Positions 1 through 8,999 of a stretch of DNA of 64,000 bases are shown piece after piece. The notes beneath the pieces are model-generated. The model was not told where the DNA came from. It did not search any database and saw only the letters and a program-made list of their open reading frames with translations. A program made the position numbers and the translations under genes. This DNA comes from Geothrix oryzae (GTDB taxonomy: Bacteria > Acidobacteriota > Holophagae > Holophagales > Holophagaceae): positions 1,364,001-1,428,000 of the forward strand of contig NZ_AP027079.1 in assembly GCF_030295385.1 (NCBI RefSeq), read 5' to 3'. Position 1 is the stretch's first letter. Every line of letters begins with the position of its first letter.

Positions 1-863
1 CCTGCTCCAACGCCGTCGCCAAGCTGGCGGAGAAGTACCGGGTGCCGCTGCTCATCCCCGCCGCGGCCAAGGAGGAGATCACCCGCCAGGGGCTGAAGCA
101 TGTCTTCCGCATGAACGCCCCCGCGGATCAGTACGCGTCCAGCCTCATCGATGCCGCCGTGAGCCTCGGCAAGCCGAAGACCATCGCCTTCGTCTACGAG
201 AACACGGACTTCGGGACCTCCACCACCAAGACCGCCAAGGACTATGTGGCCAAGAAGGGCATCCAGGTGGTGGCCGATGAGCCCTATCCCAAGGGCGCCG
301 CGGACTACCGCTCGACCCTCGCGAAGGTGAAATCCAAGAATCCCGACCTGGTGTTCATGGTGTCCTATGTCGCCGACGCCATCCTCCTCATGCGGCAGTC
401 CAAGGAAGTGGGCCTTCAGCCCCAGGCCTTCCTGGGCGCCGGTGCCGGATTCACCACCGTGGAGTTCGCGAAGGAGCGCGCGATCTCCGAGAGCGTCATC
501 TCCTGCACCCAGTGGACCAACGATGTGAACTGGCCGGGTGCGAAGGAATTCGGGGCCCGCTACAAGGCCAAGTTTGGCAAGGAACCCACCTATCACGCGG
601 CCTGCGCCTACGCTTCGATGGTGATCATGGCCGAGACCGCCCGGAATGCCGGCGGTGATCGCGCGAAGACCCGCGAGGGGCTGAAGAACGGCAAGTGGAA
701 TGGCGTGATGGGCGAGGTCAAGTTCGCCGATTACGACGGCTTCACGAACCAGAACAATCACCAGATGCTCGTGCAGCAGATCCTCTCCGGGAGCTACGAG
801 ACGGTGCTGCCTTCCCAGTTCGCCACGAAGAAGGCGGTCTACCCCTTCCCCAAGTGGAAGTAA
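1..863 (+). CDS. Branched-chain amino acid ABC transporter, substrate-binding protein (5' partial)
   Basis: The gene is open from the window edge (frame starting at base 3), so its signal peptide and N-terminus lie outside. The visible C-terminal ~286 residues have the periplasmic type-I binding-protein fold of the LivJ/LivK class: a run resembling VPLLIPAA, a TIAFVYEN strand and the late GVMGEVKF segment typical of these receptors. The product should bind branched-chain amino acids or a related amide or amino acid in the periplasm and deliver it to the permeases encoded directly downstream. Substrate cannot be told from sequence alone. It precedes livH with a terminator-like hairpin between, which would let the receptor be made in excess over the membrane parts. 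Confidence 0.9.
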   Translation, partial: CSNAVAKLAEKYRVPLLIPAAAKEEITRQGLKHVFRMNAPADQYASSLIDAAVSLGKPKTIAFVYENTDFGTSTTKTAKDYVAKKGIQVVADEPYPKGAADYRSTLAKVKSKNPDLVFMVSYVADAILLMRQSKEVGLQPQAFLGAGAGFTTVEFAKERAISESVISCTQWTNDVNWPGAKEFGARYKAKFGKEPTYHAACAYASMVIMAETARNAGGDRAKTREGLKNGKWNGVMGEVKFADYDGFTNQNNHQMLVQQILSGSYETVLPSQFATKKAVYPFPKWK

Positions 864-877
864 GTCCAACCTGAAAT

Positions 878-904
878 GGGGGGCGCCATCTGGCGCCCCC
901 TTTT
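878..904 (+). terminator. Terminator-like hairpin between binding-protein gene and livH
   Basis: A GC-rich inverted repeat (GGGGGCGCC / GGCGCCCCC with a 4-nt loop) is followed directly by TTTT. It lies 15 bases after the binding-protein stop codon and before the livH ribosome site. The likely role is partial termination or mRNA 3'-end protection, giving more receptor than permease. Confidence 0.7.
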
Positions 905-929
905 CCACCCCCCGGAGTACCACCCACCC

Positions 930-1799
930 ATGGCCGTCTTTCTTCAATCCCTCATCAGCGGCATCCTGATCGGCGGGGTGTACGCGCTCATCGGCATCGG
1001 TCTCACGCTCATCTTCGGCGTGATGCGGGTCGTCAACTTCGCCCACGGCGACATCATGATGGTGGGGATGTACCTCACCTACCTGCTGTTCACGATCCTG
1101 GGCATCGATCCCTTCGTGTCCGTGCTCATCAGCTTCCCGCTGATGTTCCTCTTCGGGGGCTTCCTCCAGAAGACCTTCATCAACCGCGTGCTCAGCGCCG
1201 TCGCCCAGAACCAGATCCTCCTGACCATCGGTCTCGGGCTCGTCATGAGCAACACGGTGATGTTGATCTTCACCTCGGACTACAAGATCCTCACGACCTC
1301 CTATTCCTCCTCCACCATCCAGGTGGGCGGTGGGGTCTCGATCTCCACGCCGCTGCTGATCTCGTTCCTGATCACGGCTGCCATCACGGCGGCCCTGGGC
1401 TGGTTCCTGCTGAAGACGGACACGGGCCAGGCCATCCGGGCCACTTCCCAGGATCGGGATGCGGCGCAGCTGATGGGCATCAATGTGAAACGGATGTCCA
1501 TCATCGCCTTCGGTCTCGGCTCCGCCCTGGCGGGCACGGCCGGCGCGCTCATCTCCCCGACCTATTACATCTTCCCCCAGGTGGGCGGGGTGTTCACGCT
1601 GAAGGCCTTCGTCATCACGGTGCTCGGTGGCATGGGCAGCGTGGTCGGAGCGACGCTGGGCGGCGTGCTGATCGGCATCACCGAATCCATGAGTGCGGTC
1701 TACATCTCCTCCGGCTGGAAGGATGTGGTGGTCTTCGTGCTCTTCCTGCTGGTGCTCCTCTTCAAGCCCTCGGGCCTGATGGGCAAGTCGCGGACCTGA
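930..1799 (+). CDS. livH: Branched-chain amino acid ABC transporter permease LivH
   Basis: Inner-membrane permease of 289 residues with about eight hydrophobic segments. The conserved N-terminal start (FLQSLISGILIGGVYALIG) and NFAHGDIMM motif are typical of LivH, as is the late VLGGMGSVVGATLGG loop, which contacts the ATPase. It pairs with LivM to form the translocation pore. The ATG at 930 is preferred over an in-frame upstream start at 876 because it begins the conserved family N-terminus and has a GGAG about 12 bases upstream; the longer form would run through the terminator hairpin. It is followed by livM after 11 bases. Confidence 0.95.
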   Translation: MAVFLQSLISGILIGGVYALIGIGLTLIFGVMRVVNFAHGDIMMVGMYLTYLLFTILGIDPFVSVLISFPLMFLFGGFLQKTFINRVLSAVAQNQILLTIGLGLVMSNTVMLIFTSDYKILTTSYSSSTIQVGGGVSISTPLLISFLITAAITAALGWFLLKTDTGQAIRATSQDRDAAQLMGINVKRMSIIAFGLGSALAGTAGALISPTYYIFPQVGGVFTLKAFVITVLGGMGSVVGATLGGVLIGITESMSAVYISSGWKDVVVFVLFLLVLLFKPSGLMGKSRT

Positions 1800-1810
1800 G
1801 GGGGACGACC

Positions 1811-2860
1811 ATGACCAAGACCATCCTCAAGTCCGCCGCCGGCCTGCTCGTGCTGGCCTCTCTGCTGGTCCTCCCCCGGTACATGCAGAGCCCCTACGCT
1901 CTGCACATGATGATCCTGCTCTTCCTGAGCGTGTCGCAGGGGCAGAGCTGGAACATCCTCGGCGGGTACGCCGGCCAGCATTCCGTGGGTCATGCCGCCT
2001 ACTTCGGCGTGGGGGCCTACACCACCATGATGCTCATGCACACCTGGCAGATCGTGCCCTGGATCGGCGTCTGGGCCGGCGTGGGCCTGGTGGTCGTGGT
2101 GGCGCTGGCCATCGGCAGCATCTGCTTCCGCCTGCGCGGCCCCTACTTCGTGCTGGCCTCCATCGCGGTGGCGGAGATCCTCCGCCTGTCGGCCATCAAC
2201 CTGACCACTCTCACCAATGGGGCCGAGGGCATCCTGGCCACCGAGATCCCCGCCTTCAAGATCGGCGAGCGGGTGGTGACGGACTTCCTCACCAAGGTGC
2301 CCTTCTACTACATCGGCCTGTTCCTGGTCCTGCTCACCATCGCCATCACCTGGCTGGTGCAGCACTCCAAGCTGGGCTACTACTTCCAGGCCATCCGGGA
2401 GGACCAGGACGCCGCCCATTCCCTGGGCATCCACATCGCCCTCTACAAGAACATCGGCCTGGTCATCTCGGCCATCCTGACCTCGCTGGCCGGAAGCTTC
2501 TACGGCATCTATGTCGGCTTCGTGGATCCCCCCACGGTGCTGGGCCTGGATGTGTCCGTCCAGATCATGCTCATCTGTATCATCGGTGGCATGGGCACTC
2601 TGTGGGGCCCGGTGCTCGGATCCCTGGTGCTCGTACCGCTCTCCGAGGCCCTGCGCAGCAACCTGATCACCGAGGGCCTGGTGAAGATCGGCCTTGTGAG
2701 CGCGGATTCGAGGATCGGGATCTTCCTCAAGGAGAACCTCTCCCACGCCCATGTCCTGCTCTACGGCATCCTCGTGGTGCTGGTGATCCTCTTCATGCCG
2801 GACGGGCTCATGGGCTTCGTCAAGAAGCTGGCCATGCGCCGGAAGCGGGAGGCAGTCTGA
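1811..2860 (+). CDS. livM: Branched-chain amino acid ABC transporter permease LivM
   Basis: Second membrane subunit of the Liv importer, 349 residues. Family signatures visible are WNILGGYAGQHSVGHAAYFGVG near residue 50 (the LivM Gly-rich loop), the RLRGPYFVLASIA segment, REDQDAAHSLGI, and IIGGMGTLWGPVLGS, the ATPase-coupling loop. About ten transmembrane helices are expected. The start has a strong GAGGGGGA ribosome site. Its TGA stop shares one base with the livG ATG, so the two are translationally coupled. Confidence 0.95.
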   Translation: MTKTILKSAAGLLVLASLLVLPRYMQSPYALHMMILLFLSVSQGQSWNILGGYAGQHSVGHAAYFGVGAYTTMMLMHTWQIVPWIGVWAGVGLVVVVALAIGSICFRLRGPYFVLASIAVAEILRLSAINLTTLTNGAEGILATEIPAFKIGERVVTDFLTKVPFYYIGLFLVLLTIAITWLVQHSKLGYYFQAIREDQDAAHSLGIHIALYKNIGLVISAILTSLAGSFYGIYVGFVDPPTVLGLDVSVQIMLICIIGGMGTLWGPVLGSLVLVPLSEALRSNLITEGLVKIGLVSADSRIGIFLKENLSHAHVLLYGILVVLVILFMPDGLMGFVKKLAMRRKREAV

Positions 2861-3579
2861 TGGCCATCCTGGAAATCAAGAGCGTCAGCAAGTTTTTCGG
2901 CGGCCTGGCAGCCAATTCCAATGTCTCCTTCGCCGTGGAGGAGGGGATGATCATGGGCCTCATCGGGCCCAACGGTGCGGGCAAGACCACCCTCTTCAAC
3001 TGCATCACCGGCTACTATCCCCCATCCAAGGGCGAGGTCATTTTCGACGGCCGGCGCATGAACGGGCTCCAGCCCGACAAGGTCTGCAAGCTGGGCATGG
3101 TGCGGACCTGGCAGAAGGTCCGGCCCCTGGCCAAGCTCTCCGTGGTGGACAATGTGATGGTGGGCGCCCTGGCACGGACCTCCTCCCTGAGGACCGCTCG
3201 GGAGGTGGCCATGGAGCAGCTGAAGGTGGTCCGCATGGAACACCGGGCGGATTTCCTCGCCGGCGGCCTGCCCATCGGGGAGCGGAAGAAGCTCGAGGTG
3301 GCCCGCGCCCTCGCCACCCAGCCGAAGCTCCTGCTGCTGGACGAAGTCATGGGCGGCCTGAACCCCGCCGAAAGCGAGGAGATCATCCAGCTCATCCTCG
3401 ACATCAAGCAGCACGGCCTCACGCAGATGGTCATCGAGCACGACATGAAGGCCATCATGCGCATTTCCGACCGGATCGTCGTCCTCACCTCAGGTGAGAA
3501 GCTCACCGAAGGCACCCCGCAGGAGGTGGTGAGCAACCAGGACGTGATCGATGCCTACCTGGGTGAGAGCCATGCTTAA
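2860..3579 (+). CDS. livG: Branched-chain amino acid ABC transporter ATPase LivG
   Basis: Cytoplasmic ATP-binding subunit, 239 residues. Walker A is GPNGAGKTT (about residue 37). The helical-domain stretch MVRTWQKVRPLAKLSVVDNV matches the LivG subclass. The ABC signature is unusual, LPIGERKKLEVARAL instead of LSxGQ, and Walker B runs LLLLDEVMGG where DEPAAG is normal, but the catalytic Glu and switch His (VIEHDM) are kept. The start overlaps the livM stop by one base, and the end overlaps livF by 8 bases. LivG and LivF should form the heterodimeric motor of this importer. Confidence 0.93.
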   Translation: MAILEIKSVSKFFGGLAANSNVSFAVEEGMIMGLIGPNGAGKTTLFNCITGYYPPSKGEVIFDGRRMNGLQPDKVCKLGMVRTWQKVRPLAKLSVVDNVMVGALARTSSLRTAREVAMEQLKVVRMEHRADFLAGGLPIGERKKLEVARALATQPKLLLLDEVMGGLNPAESEEIIQLILDIKQHGLTQMVIEHDMKAIMRISDRIVVLTSGEKLTEGTPQEVVSNQDVIDAYLGESHA

Positions 3580-4276
3580 GATCGAGAAGCTGAACTTCGC
3601 GTATGGCGATCTGAAAGTCCTGTGGGATGTGGATCTGGAAGTCCACGAGGGCGAGATCGTCACCGTGGTCGGCGCCAACGGGGCCGGAAAATCCACCACG
3701 CTCAAGAACATCTCCCGCCTGGTCACGCCCACCTCCGGGAGCATCACCTTCCAGGGCAGGGACCTCGGCAAGATGCAGCCGCACCATGTGGTCGAGGCGG
3801 GGCTGGTCCAGGTTCCCGAGGGGCGCCGCATCTTTCCCGAGATGACGGTGATGGAGAACCTCCGCATGGGCTCCTATGTCAAGGCCACCCGGCCGGACCG
3901 CCAGAAGAACATCGACTGGGTGTTCGAGCTGTTCCCCCGTCTCAGGGAACGGGAGAAGCAGCTGGGCGGCACCATGTCCGGCGGCGAGCAGCAGATGCTG
4001 GCCATCGCCCGGGGCCTCATGGCCAACCCGAAGGTGCTGCTGCTGGACGAGCCCTCCCTGGGTCTATCGCCCCTGCTGGTGAAGAACATCTTCGACATCA
4101 TCACCGGCATCAACAAGCAGGGCGTTACCATTCTTCTGGTGGAGCAGAATGTCTACCAATCCCTCCGCATCGCCCACCGGGCCTATGTCATGGAGACGGG
4201 GCGGGTGGTGCTGACGGGCACGGGCGAGGAACTGCTCAACAACGACCACATCAAGAAAGCCTTCCTGGGCATGTGA
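3572..4276 (+). CDS. livF: Branched-chain amino acid ABC transporter ATPase LivF
   Basis: Second ATPase of the Liv importer, 234 residues. Walker A is GANGAGKST, the signature MSGGEQQMLAIARGL is intact, Walker B is LLLDEPSLGLSP, and the LivF hallmark VPEGRRIFPEMTVMENL is present. The ATG at 3572 (MLKIEKLNF) is chosen over an in-frame ATG at 3551. It has GGTGAGAG just upstream, begins at the conserved beta strand, and gives the short operon-style overlap with livG. The CBS protein follows after 10 bases. Confidence 0.94.
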   Translation: MLKIEKLNFAYGDLKVLWDVDLEVHEGEIVTVVGANGAGKSTTLKNISRLVTPTSGSITFQGRDLGKMQPHHVVEAGLVQVPEGRRIFPEMTVMENLRMGSYVKATRPDRQKNIDWVFELFPRLREREKQLGGTMSGGEQQMLAIARGLMANPKVLLLDEPSLGLSPLLVKNIFDIITGINKQGVTILLVEQNVYQSLRIAHRAYVMETGRVVLTGTGEELLNNDHIKKAFLGM

Positions 4277-4286
4277 GGAGACCCCA

Positions 4287-4706
4287 ATGACCACCGTCGA
4301 AAAGTGGATGACGAAAAACCCCATCACCATCGAGCAGGATGCCTCGATCATCGAGGCCATCCACCTCATGAAGGAGAAGGGCATCCGTCGTCTGCCCGTC
4401 ATGGCCCAGGGCAAATTCACCGGGCTGATCACCGAGCGGATGATCAAGGACTACACCCCGGGCAAGGCGACCTCCCTGGATACCTGGGAAGTGCACTACC
4501 TGCTGTCCAAGACTCCGGTGAAGGATGTGATGAATCCGAACCCCCGGACCGTCACGCCGGATGTGGACCTCGCCACGGCGGCCCAGGCCATCCTCGACCA
4601 CAAGCTCTATGGGCTCTGCGTGGTGGATGGCACGGGCAAGCTGGTGGGCATCATGTCGGTGGGGGACATGCTCAAGGCCGTGGTGGAATTCGCCAAGGCC
4701 CGGTGA
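4287..4706 (+). CDS. CBS-domain pair protein linked to the Liv operon
   Basis: A 139-residue cytoplasmic protein made of two CBS motifs (about residues 1-57 and 72-139), each with the VxxVM/WMTxNPxTI start and the GLITER / GIMSVGDM end. CBS pairs bind adenine nucleotides such as AMP, ATP or SAM and usually report energy or cofactor state to a partner. It sits 10 bases after livF with its own GAGGAG ribosome site and is followed by a strong terminator, so it appears to be the last gene of the importer operon. It may act as an accessory regulator of the ATPases. That is inference; no catalytic domain is attached. Confidence 0.85.
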   Translation: MTTVEKWMTKNPITIEQDASIIEAIHLMKEKGIRRLPVMAQGKFTGLITERMIKDYTPGKATSLDTWEVHYLLSKTPVKDVMNPNPRTVTPDVDLATAAQAILDHKLYGLCVVDGTGKLVGIMSVGDMLKAVVEFAKAR

Positions 4707-4718
4707 TCACCCTCCACC

Positions 4719-4750
4719 AAAAAGGCGGGCCGGAATCGGCCCGCCTTTTT
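4719..4750 (+). terminator. Rho-independent terminator after the Liv-CBS operon
   Basis: AAAAAGGCGGGCCG and its exact complement form a 14-bp stem around a GAAT loop, ending in five T. It ends the plus-strand operon. Its symmetric A and T runs also let it serve the convergent hemerythrin gene. Confidence 0.9.
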
Positions 4751-4768
4751 GCGTCTGGGCCCAGGCGC

Positions 4769-5173
4769 CTACTTGAGGTGTTTGGCCTTCAGGAAGTCGA
4801 TGTAGGCCAAGTCCACTTCGCTGATGTGGTGTTTCAGCCAGTCCGCCAGGAGGGTCGTGACCTCCATGGCCACGGGACGGCCGGCATCGCTGTCCGCCTT
4901 CAGGCCGGTCACCCGCTCCACCAGCCGGGCGTGGGCGGCGGCATGGGCGGCGTAGCCCTGGTAGGCGTGGCGCCGCATGTGATCCTCCTCGGTGCGGAAG
5001 TGATCCACCGTGTAGTCGAGGAGGAAATCGATGGCCTTCTGGACCTGCTCCTGGCCGTGGCCCTGGCGGAAGGCTTCGTGGAGCTGGTTCACCGCCGTGA
5101 AGAGCTGCTGGTGCTGACGATCGATGCTGTCGATCCCGGTGGCGAACCGGTCGCTCCAGATGGCAAGTGGCAT
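4769..5173 (-). CDS. Bacteriohemerythrin
   Basis: Single-domain hemerythrin of 134 residues that binds O2 at a non-haem di-iron site in the cytoplasm. All expected ligands are visible: His21 in the DRQH motif, His58 and Glu62 in HFRTEEDH, His77 and His81 in HAAAH, and His116 and Asp121 in HHISEVD. The length is normal for the family (about 130-150). Likely roles are oxygen storage, sensing or scavenging, useful to a microaerophile or facultative anaerobe. It is transcribed toward the shared terminator, and the gene upstream is a peptide transporter with no obvious link. Confidence 0.93.
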   Translation of the reverse strand: MPLAIWSDRFATGIDSIDRQHQQLFTAVNQLHEAFRQGHGQEQVQKAIDFLLDYTVDHFRTEEDHMRRHAYQGYAAHAAAHARLVERVTGLKADSDAGRPVAMEVTTLLADWLKHHISEVDLAYIDFLKAKHLK

Positions 5174-5217
5174 GGCGGGCTCCTCGATGCGGATGGTTCA
5201 GGCACGGCTTCTGGAAA

Positions 5218-6597
5218 CTACCGGACGCCTCCCATGAGCCGCTTGATCCTGGGGGTGAAGAGCGCCAGGATCACCGCCGCGGAAGCCGTGGCCAGGAAGA
5301 GACTGCCATAGATGCGGGCGAGGGGCATGGTCTCGAAGAGGCCTGCCACCTTGCCGGCGAGCTTGCTGCCCAGGCCGAGGGACACATACCAGACCCCCAT
5401 CATCAGGCCCTGGTACCGGGCCGGAGCCAGCTTGGTGGTGGTGCTCAGGCCGACGGGGGACAGCAGCAGCTCCCCGACCGTGTGGAGCCCGTAGGTGCCC
5501 ACCAGCCACCACGGCGCCACGCGGGCCGCGCCGGTCGCCACCCTGGCCGCCGGGACCAGCAGGAGCATGCCCAGGCCCACGAAGAGCAGGCCCAGGGCGA
5601 ACTTGGCGGGGCTGGAGGGATCCCGGTCGCCGAGCTTCACCCATAGCCAGGAGAGGAGCGGGGCCAGGAGCAGCAGCCAGGCGGAGTTGACGCTCTGGAA
5701 CCAGGTGGAGGGGAAATGCCACCCGAAGACCTCGGAGCGGGTGAGGCGATCGGCGAAGAGGTTGAGGCTGGAGCCGGCCTGCTGGTAGGTCATCCAGAAG
5801 ATCACCGAGAAGATGAAGAGGATGGCCACCACCAGCAGCCGCTTGCGCTCCTCGGGGCGGAGGGGTTCCCGCGTGCTGATGTGCCCATGTTCCACCTGCT
5901 GGAAACCCGGTTTCAGCCCGGCCTCGCCAAACTTCCGCTGCTGCAGCCCGAACTGGACGAGACCCAGCACCATGGCCACGCCGGCCGCGCCGAAGCCCCA
6001 ACGCCAGCCGCTCGTGGTGGCAAGGCCGATGCGGGACAGGAAGCCGAGGAAGCGCGGGTCCTGCGCCAGGAAGCCGCAGATGATGGGGGCGATCAGGGCG
6101 CCGAGGTTGACCCCCATGTAGTAGATGGTGAAACCGGGATCGCGCCGGGCGTCGTTGTCGGCATAGAGCGAGCCCACGAGGGTCGCGCAGTTGGTCTTGA
6201 GCAGGCCGGTGCCGGCCACGATCACCGCGAGTCCTCCGTAGAAGACGGCGACCGTTCCGGAGGCGGCGAGGATGAATTCCCCGAGGGCGATGAGCACGGC
6301 GCCGAGGGCCACCGCCTTCCGTTGCCCGAGCCACCGATCGGCCACCCAGCCGCCCGGCAGGCTGGCGAGGTAGACGGACATCTCGTAGGTGCCGTAGATG
6401 CTGGCGGCCTTCACGCCGCTCATCCCGAGCCCCCCCTTGTCCGGGGGGGCCACGAGGAAGAGGATGAGCAGCGCGCGCATGCCGTAGTAGCTGAACCGCT
6501 CCCACATCTCGGTGAAGAAGAGGACCATCAGGCCGCGCGGATGGCCCGCGATGCCCTGGTCATCGAGCAGACGGGGATCCTGGGTGGCTTCGCTCAT
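5218..6597 (-). CDS. POT/PTR2-family proton-dependent oligopeptide transporter
   Basis: Major-facilitator membrane protein of 459 residues with 12 or more hydrophobic segments. The family signature is clear near the N-terminus: FFTEMWERFSYYGMRALL, which holds the ExxER motif needed for proton coupling. A second POT-type stretch, VNLGALIAPIICGFL, follows around TM5. It imports di- and tripeptides with protons. The ATG at 6597 is preferred over the ATG six bases upstream because AAGGA lies about 5 bases before it, whereas it abuts the first. An S9 dipeptidyl peptidase lies directly upstream on the same strand, so peptide hydrolysis and uptake may be co-expressed. Confidence 0.92.
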   Translation of the reverse strand: MSEATQDPRLLDDQGIAGHPRGLMVLFFTEMWERFSYYGMRALLILFLVAPPDKGGLGMSGVKAASIYGTYEMSVYLASLPGGWVADRWLGQRKAVALGAVLIALGEFILAASGTVAVFYGGLAVIVAGTGLLKTNCATLVGSLYADNDARRDPGFTIYYMGVNLGALIAPIICGFLAQDPRFLGFLSRIGLATTSGWRWGFGAAGVAMVLGLVQFGLQQRKFGEAGLKPGFQQVEHGHISTREPLRPEERKRLLVVAILFIFSVIFWMTYQQAGSSLNLFADRLTRSEVFGWHFPSTWFQSVNSAWLLLLAPLLSWLWVKLGDRDPSSPAKFALGLLFVGLGMLLLVPAARVATGAARVAPWWLVGTYGLHTVGELLLSPVGLSTTTKLAPARYQGLMMGVWYVSLGLGSKLAGKVAGLFETMPLARIYGSLFLATASAAVILALFTPRIKRLMGGVR

Positions 6598-6650
6598 GAA
6601 CATCCTTCGGACTAAATGTTGAAGACTGAAGACTGGAGACTACAAAGAGC

Positions 6651-8849
6651 CTACAGGTTCTTCGAGATGAAGTCCCACATGGCCTGGAAGCGCGCCCAGG
6701 CATGCTGGGGGGCGCGGGGCACATGGTCAGAGCCCGGCAGCAGCACGAGCTGCACCGGGTGGCCCGCCTTCTGGAGGGCATCGATCAGCATCACGCTGTT
6801 CTGGGGGTGCACATTGTCATCCAGCGTTCCATGCAGCAGCAGCAGCCTGCCCGACAGGTTCCCGGCCGCCTTCACCACGGAGCTGGCTTCGTAGCCGGCC
6901 TTGTTGTCGGAGGGCAGGCCCATGTAGCGCTCGGTGTAGATGCTGTCGTAGAGGCGCCAGTCCGTCACGGGCGCCCCGGCGATGCCCAGCTTCCAGGCTT
7001 TGCTGTGGGTGAGGGCGTAGGTGACCATGAAGCCGCCGTAGCTCCAGCCATCCAGGCAGAGCCGGTCCAGGTCGGCCCAGCCCTGCTGCTTCAGCCATGC
7101 GTGGCCGTCGAGCTGGTCCTGGAGTTCCTGCGCCCCGAGGTTGCGGTGGATGCCGTAGGCGCTGGCCAGTCCCTTGGCCGAGGCGCTGCGGTTGTCGCAG
7201 GCCCAGACGACGATGCCCTGCTGGGCGAGGAACTGGTACCAGAGCATGTCCCGGCCCCAGGCATTGCGAACCGTGGGCGTCGCCGGCCCCCCGTAGATCT
7301 CCTGGAAGACGGGGTAGCGCCGGGAGGGATCGAACCCGGGAGGCAGCACCAGCATGGTCTCCATGGGGAAGCCGTCCCGGGTCTTCACCTGCTGGAAGCT
7401 GACCTTGCCGCGCTTCAGGGCCTTCCAGGCCTCGCTGGGGTTGGCGTCGATGAGGCGCAGCTGCTTTCCGGACCCATCGTGCAGGGCCTGCTGAGGCGGC
7501 GTCTGGACATCGCTCCAGACATCGAGGAAGGCCGTGAAGGCTGGGTTGAACCTGGCGCGGTGGGTGCCCGGCCGCTCCGTGAGGCGCCCAAGCCCCTTGC
7601 CATCGAGGCCGATGCGATAGGCGTCCAGGCCGATGGGGCTGCGCTCCGTGGCGTCGAAGTAGAGGTGGCCAGTCTTGGCATCCACGCCGTGCACGCGTTT
7701 GACATCCCAGTCCCCGGCGGTGACGGCGCCGGCCAGGTTTCCGTCTTTCCCGTAGCGATAGACATGGTGATGGCCGGTGCGGCCCGATTCCCAGAGGAAG
7801 CCGCCATCCGGCAGGAAATGGGGCAGCGGCAGCCGCTCCTGCCAGGCGAGGCCGTTCTCGTGGAGGAGCCGTTTCGAGCCGGTCGCTTCGTAGCGGCGCA
7901 GGTCCAGCCAGCTCTGGATGCGGTCCTGGTGAATAGCGAGCAGGTGTCCCAGGGGATCCCAGCCCACCTGCACGATGAGCGTCTCCTGTCCGGGATAGGG
8001 GTCCTCCATCCAGGCGGTTCGTCCATCCAGCTCCACCACGCCCAGGCGGGCGACGGGATTGGGGTCCCCGGCCTTGGGATAGCGGGCGGCCTGGGCCTTC
8101 TGGGGCTGGTGGCGGTCGTCCATGAGGGTGAAGACCGGCACTTTGGTCTCGTCCAGCTGCAGGTAGGCGATGCGTCTGGAATCCGGCGCCCACCAGAAGG
8201 CCCTGAAGCTGCCGCGGCCGTAGACCTCCTCCTGGTACACCCAGTCCAGGCGGCCGTTGAACACCGTCTCGCTGCCGCCGGTGGTCAGCCGGGTCTCCCG
8301 GCCCGTGGCCACCTCGGCCCGGTAGAGGTCGTTGCCGCGGAGATAGGCCACCTGCCGGCCATCGGGGCTGAAGGTGGGCTCGTCGACCTTCCCGCTCGCG
8401 ATGCGCTTGGCCCTGGCAGCCTTCACCTCCACCTGGAAGAGGTCGCCGGCAGCCTCGAGCAGGAAGGCGCTCCGTTCCTCATTCCAGATGAACCCCCCGC
8501 GTCCGAGGGCGGCCTTGGCGGCGAGGTCGGCGGCTCCGGCGGCGACCAGGGCGGCCTGGAGGCGGCCCGCCTCGAGCAGGGGCGTCGATGCCCAGGTGGC
8601 AGGATCCACCCGCAGGAGGGTCACCTGGTCCCCTTCGCGTCGCGTCTGCACGAGAGCCCCATCCGGCAGCCAGTCCAGGCGTGTGGTGGGCATGCCGGCG
8701 TAGGTCACCTTCTTCGTGGGATGGGCGATGGCTTCGAGCGTGAGCTGGCCGGGGGCTCCTTCCGGGAATTGGCCCGGGATTCGGCCCGGGGTCTGGCCCA
8801 GCAGGGAGGCGGCGAGGATCAGGCTGGCCAGGAGGGCGCGGACGGACAT
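6651..8849 (-). CDS. S9-family dipeptidyl peptidase (DPP IV-like), exported
   Basis: A 732-residue serine peptidase with a cleavable signal peptide (about residues 1-19, ending near LLGQTPG). It has an N-terminal beta-propeller with the DPP IV marker DWVYQEE, and a C-terminal alpha/beta-hydrolase domain. Catalytic residues are visible as Ser in GWSYGGFM, Asp in GTLDDNVH and His in GSDHVPR. It should release X-Pro or X-Ala dipeptides from peptides in the periplasm or outside the cell. The peptide importer follows 53 bases downstream, and a prolidase (pepQ) is nearby, giving a plausible proline-peptide route. The predicted start is the only one leaving an intact signal peptide. Confidence 0.92.
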   Translation of the reverse strand: MSVRALLASLILAASLLGQTPGRIPGQFPEGAPGQLTLEAIAHPTKKVTYAGMPTTRLDWLPDGALVQTRREGDQVTLLRVDPATWASTPLLEAGRLQAALVAAGAADLAAKAALGRGGFIWNEERSAFLLEAAGDLFQVEVKAARAKRIASGKVDEPTFSPDGRQVAYLRGNDLYRAEVATGRETRLTTGGSETVFNGRLDWVYQEEVYGRGSFRAFWWAPDSRRIAYLQLDETKVPVFTLMDDRHQPQKAQAARYPKAGDPNPVARLGVVELDGRTAWMEDPYPGQETLIVQVGWDPLGHLLAIHQDRIQSWLDLRRYEATGSKRLLHENGLAWQERLPLPHFLPDGGFLWESGRTGHHHVYRYGKDGNLAGAVTAGDWDVKRVHGVDAKTGHLYFDATERSPIGLDAYRIGLDGKGLGRLTERPGTHRARFNPAFTAFLDVWSDVQTPPQQALHDGSGKQLRLIDANPSEAWKALKRGKVSFQQVKTRDGFPMETMLVLPPGFDPSRRYPVFQEIYGGPATPTVRNAWGRDMLWYQFLAQQGIVVWACDNRSASAKGLASAYGIHRNLGAQELQDQLDGHAWLKQQGWADLDRLCLDGWSYGGFMVTYALTHSKAWKLGIAGAPVTDWRLYDSIYTERYMGLPSDNKAGYEASSVVKAAGNLSGRLLLLHGTLDDNVHPQNSVMLIDALQKAGHPVQLVLLPGSDHVPRAPQHAWARFQAMWDFISKNL

Positions 8850-8999
8850 GGTGGCTCCGGGGGACCCCTAGGTATATCGCAAAGCGAGGCTCTTTGGAGG
8901 GCCGGGTGGACCATCTCGGTAGGGATCAGGAATTGAGAGGCGGGGGCCTCCTTTCGATAAGGAGTGGAAATAGGACGATCAATTAGGCGAGGTGAATCC

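Noticed and set aside
6702..8936. A plus-strand 744-codon frame opposite the S9 peptidase
   Set aside because: Low-complexity composition and no motifs; the opposite strand encodes a complete peptidase with its catalytic triad.
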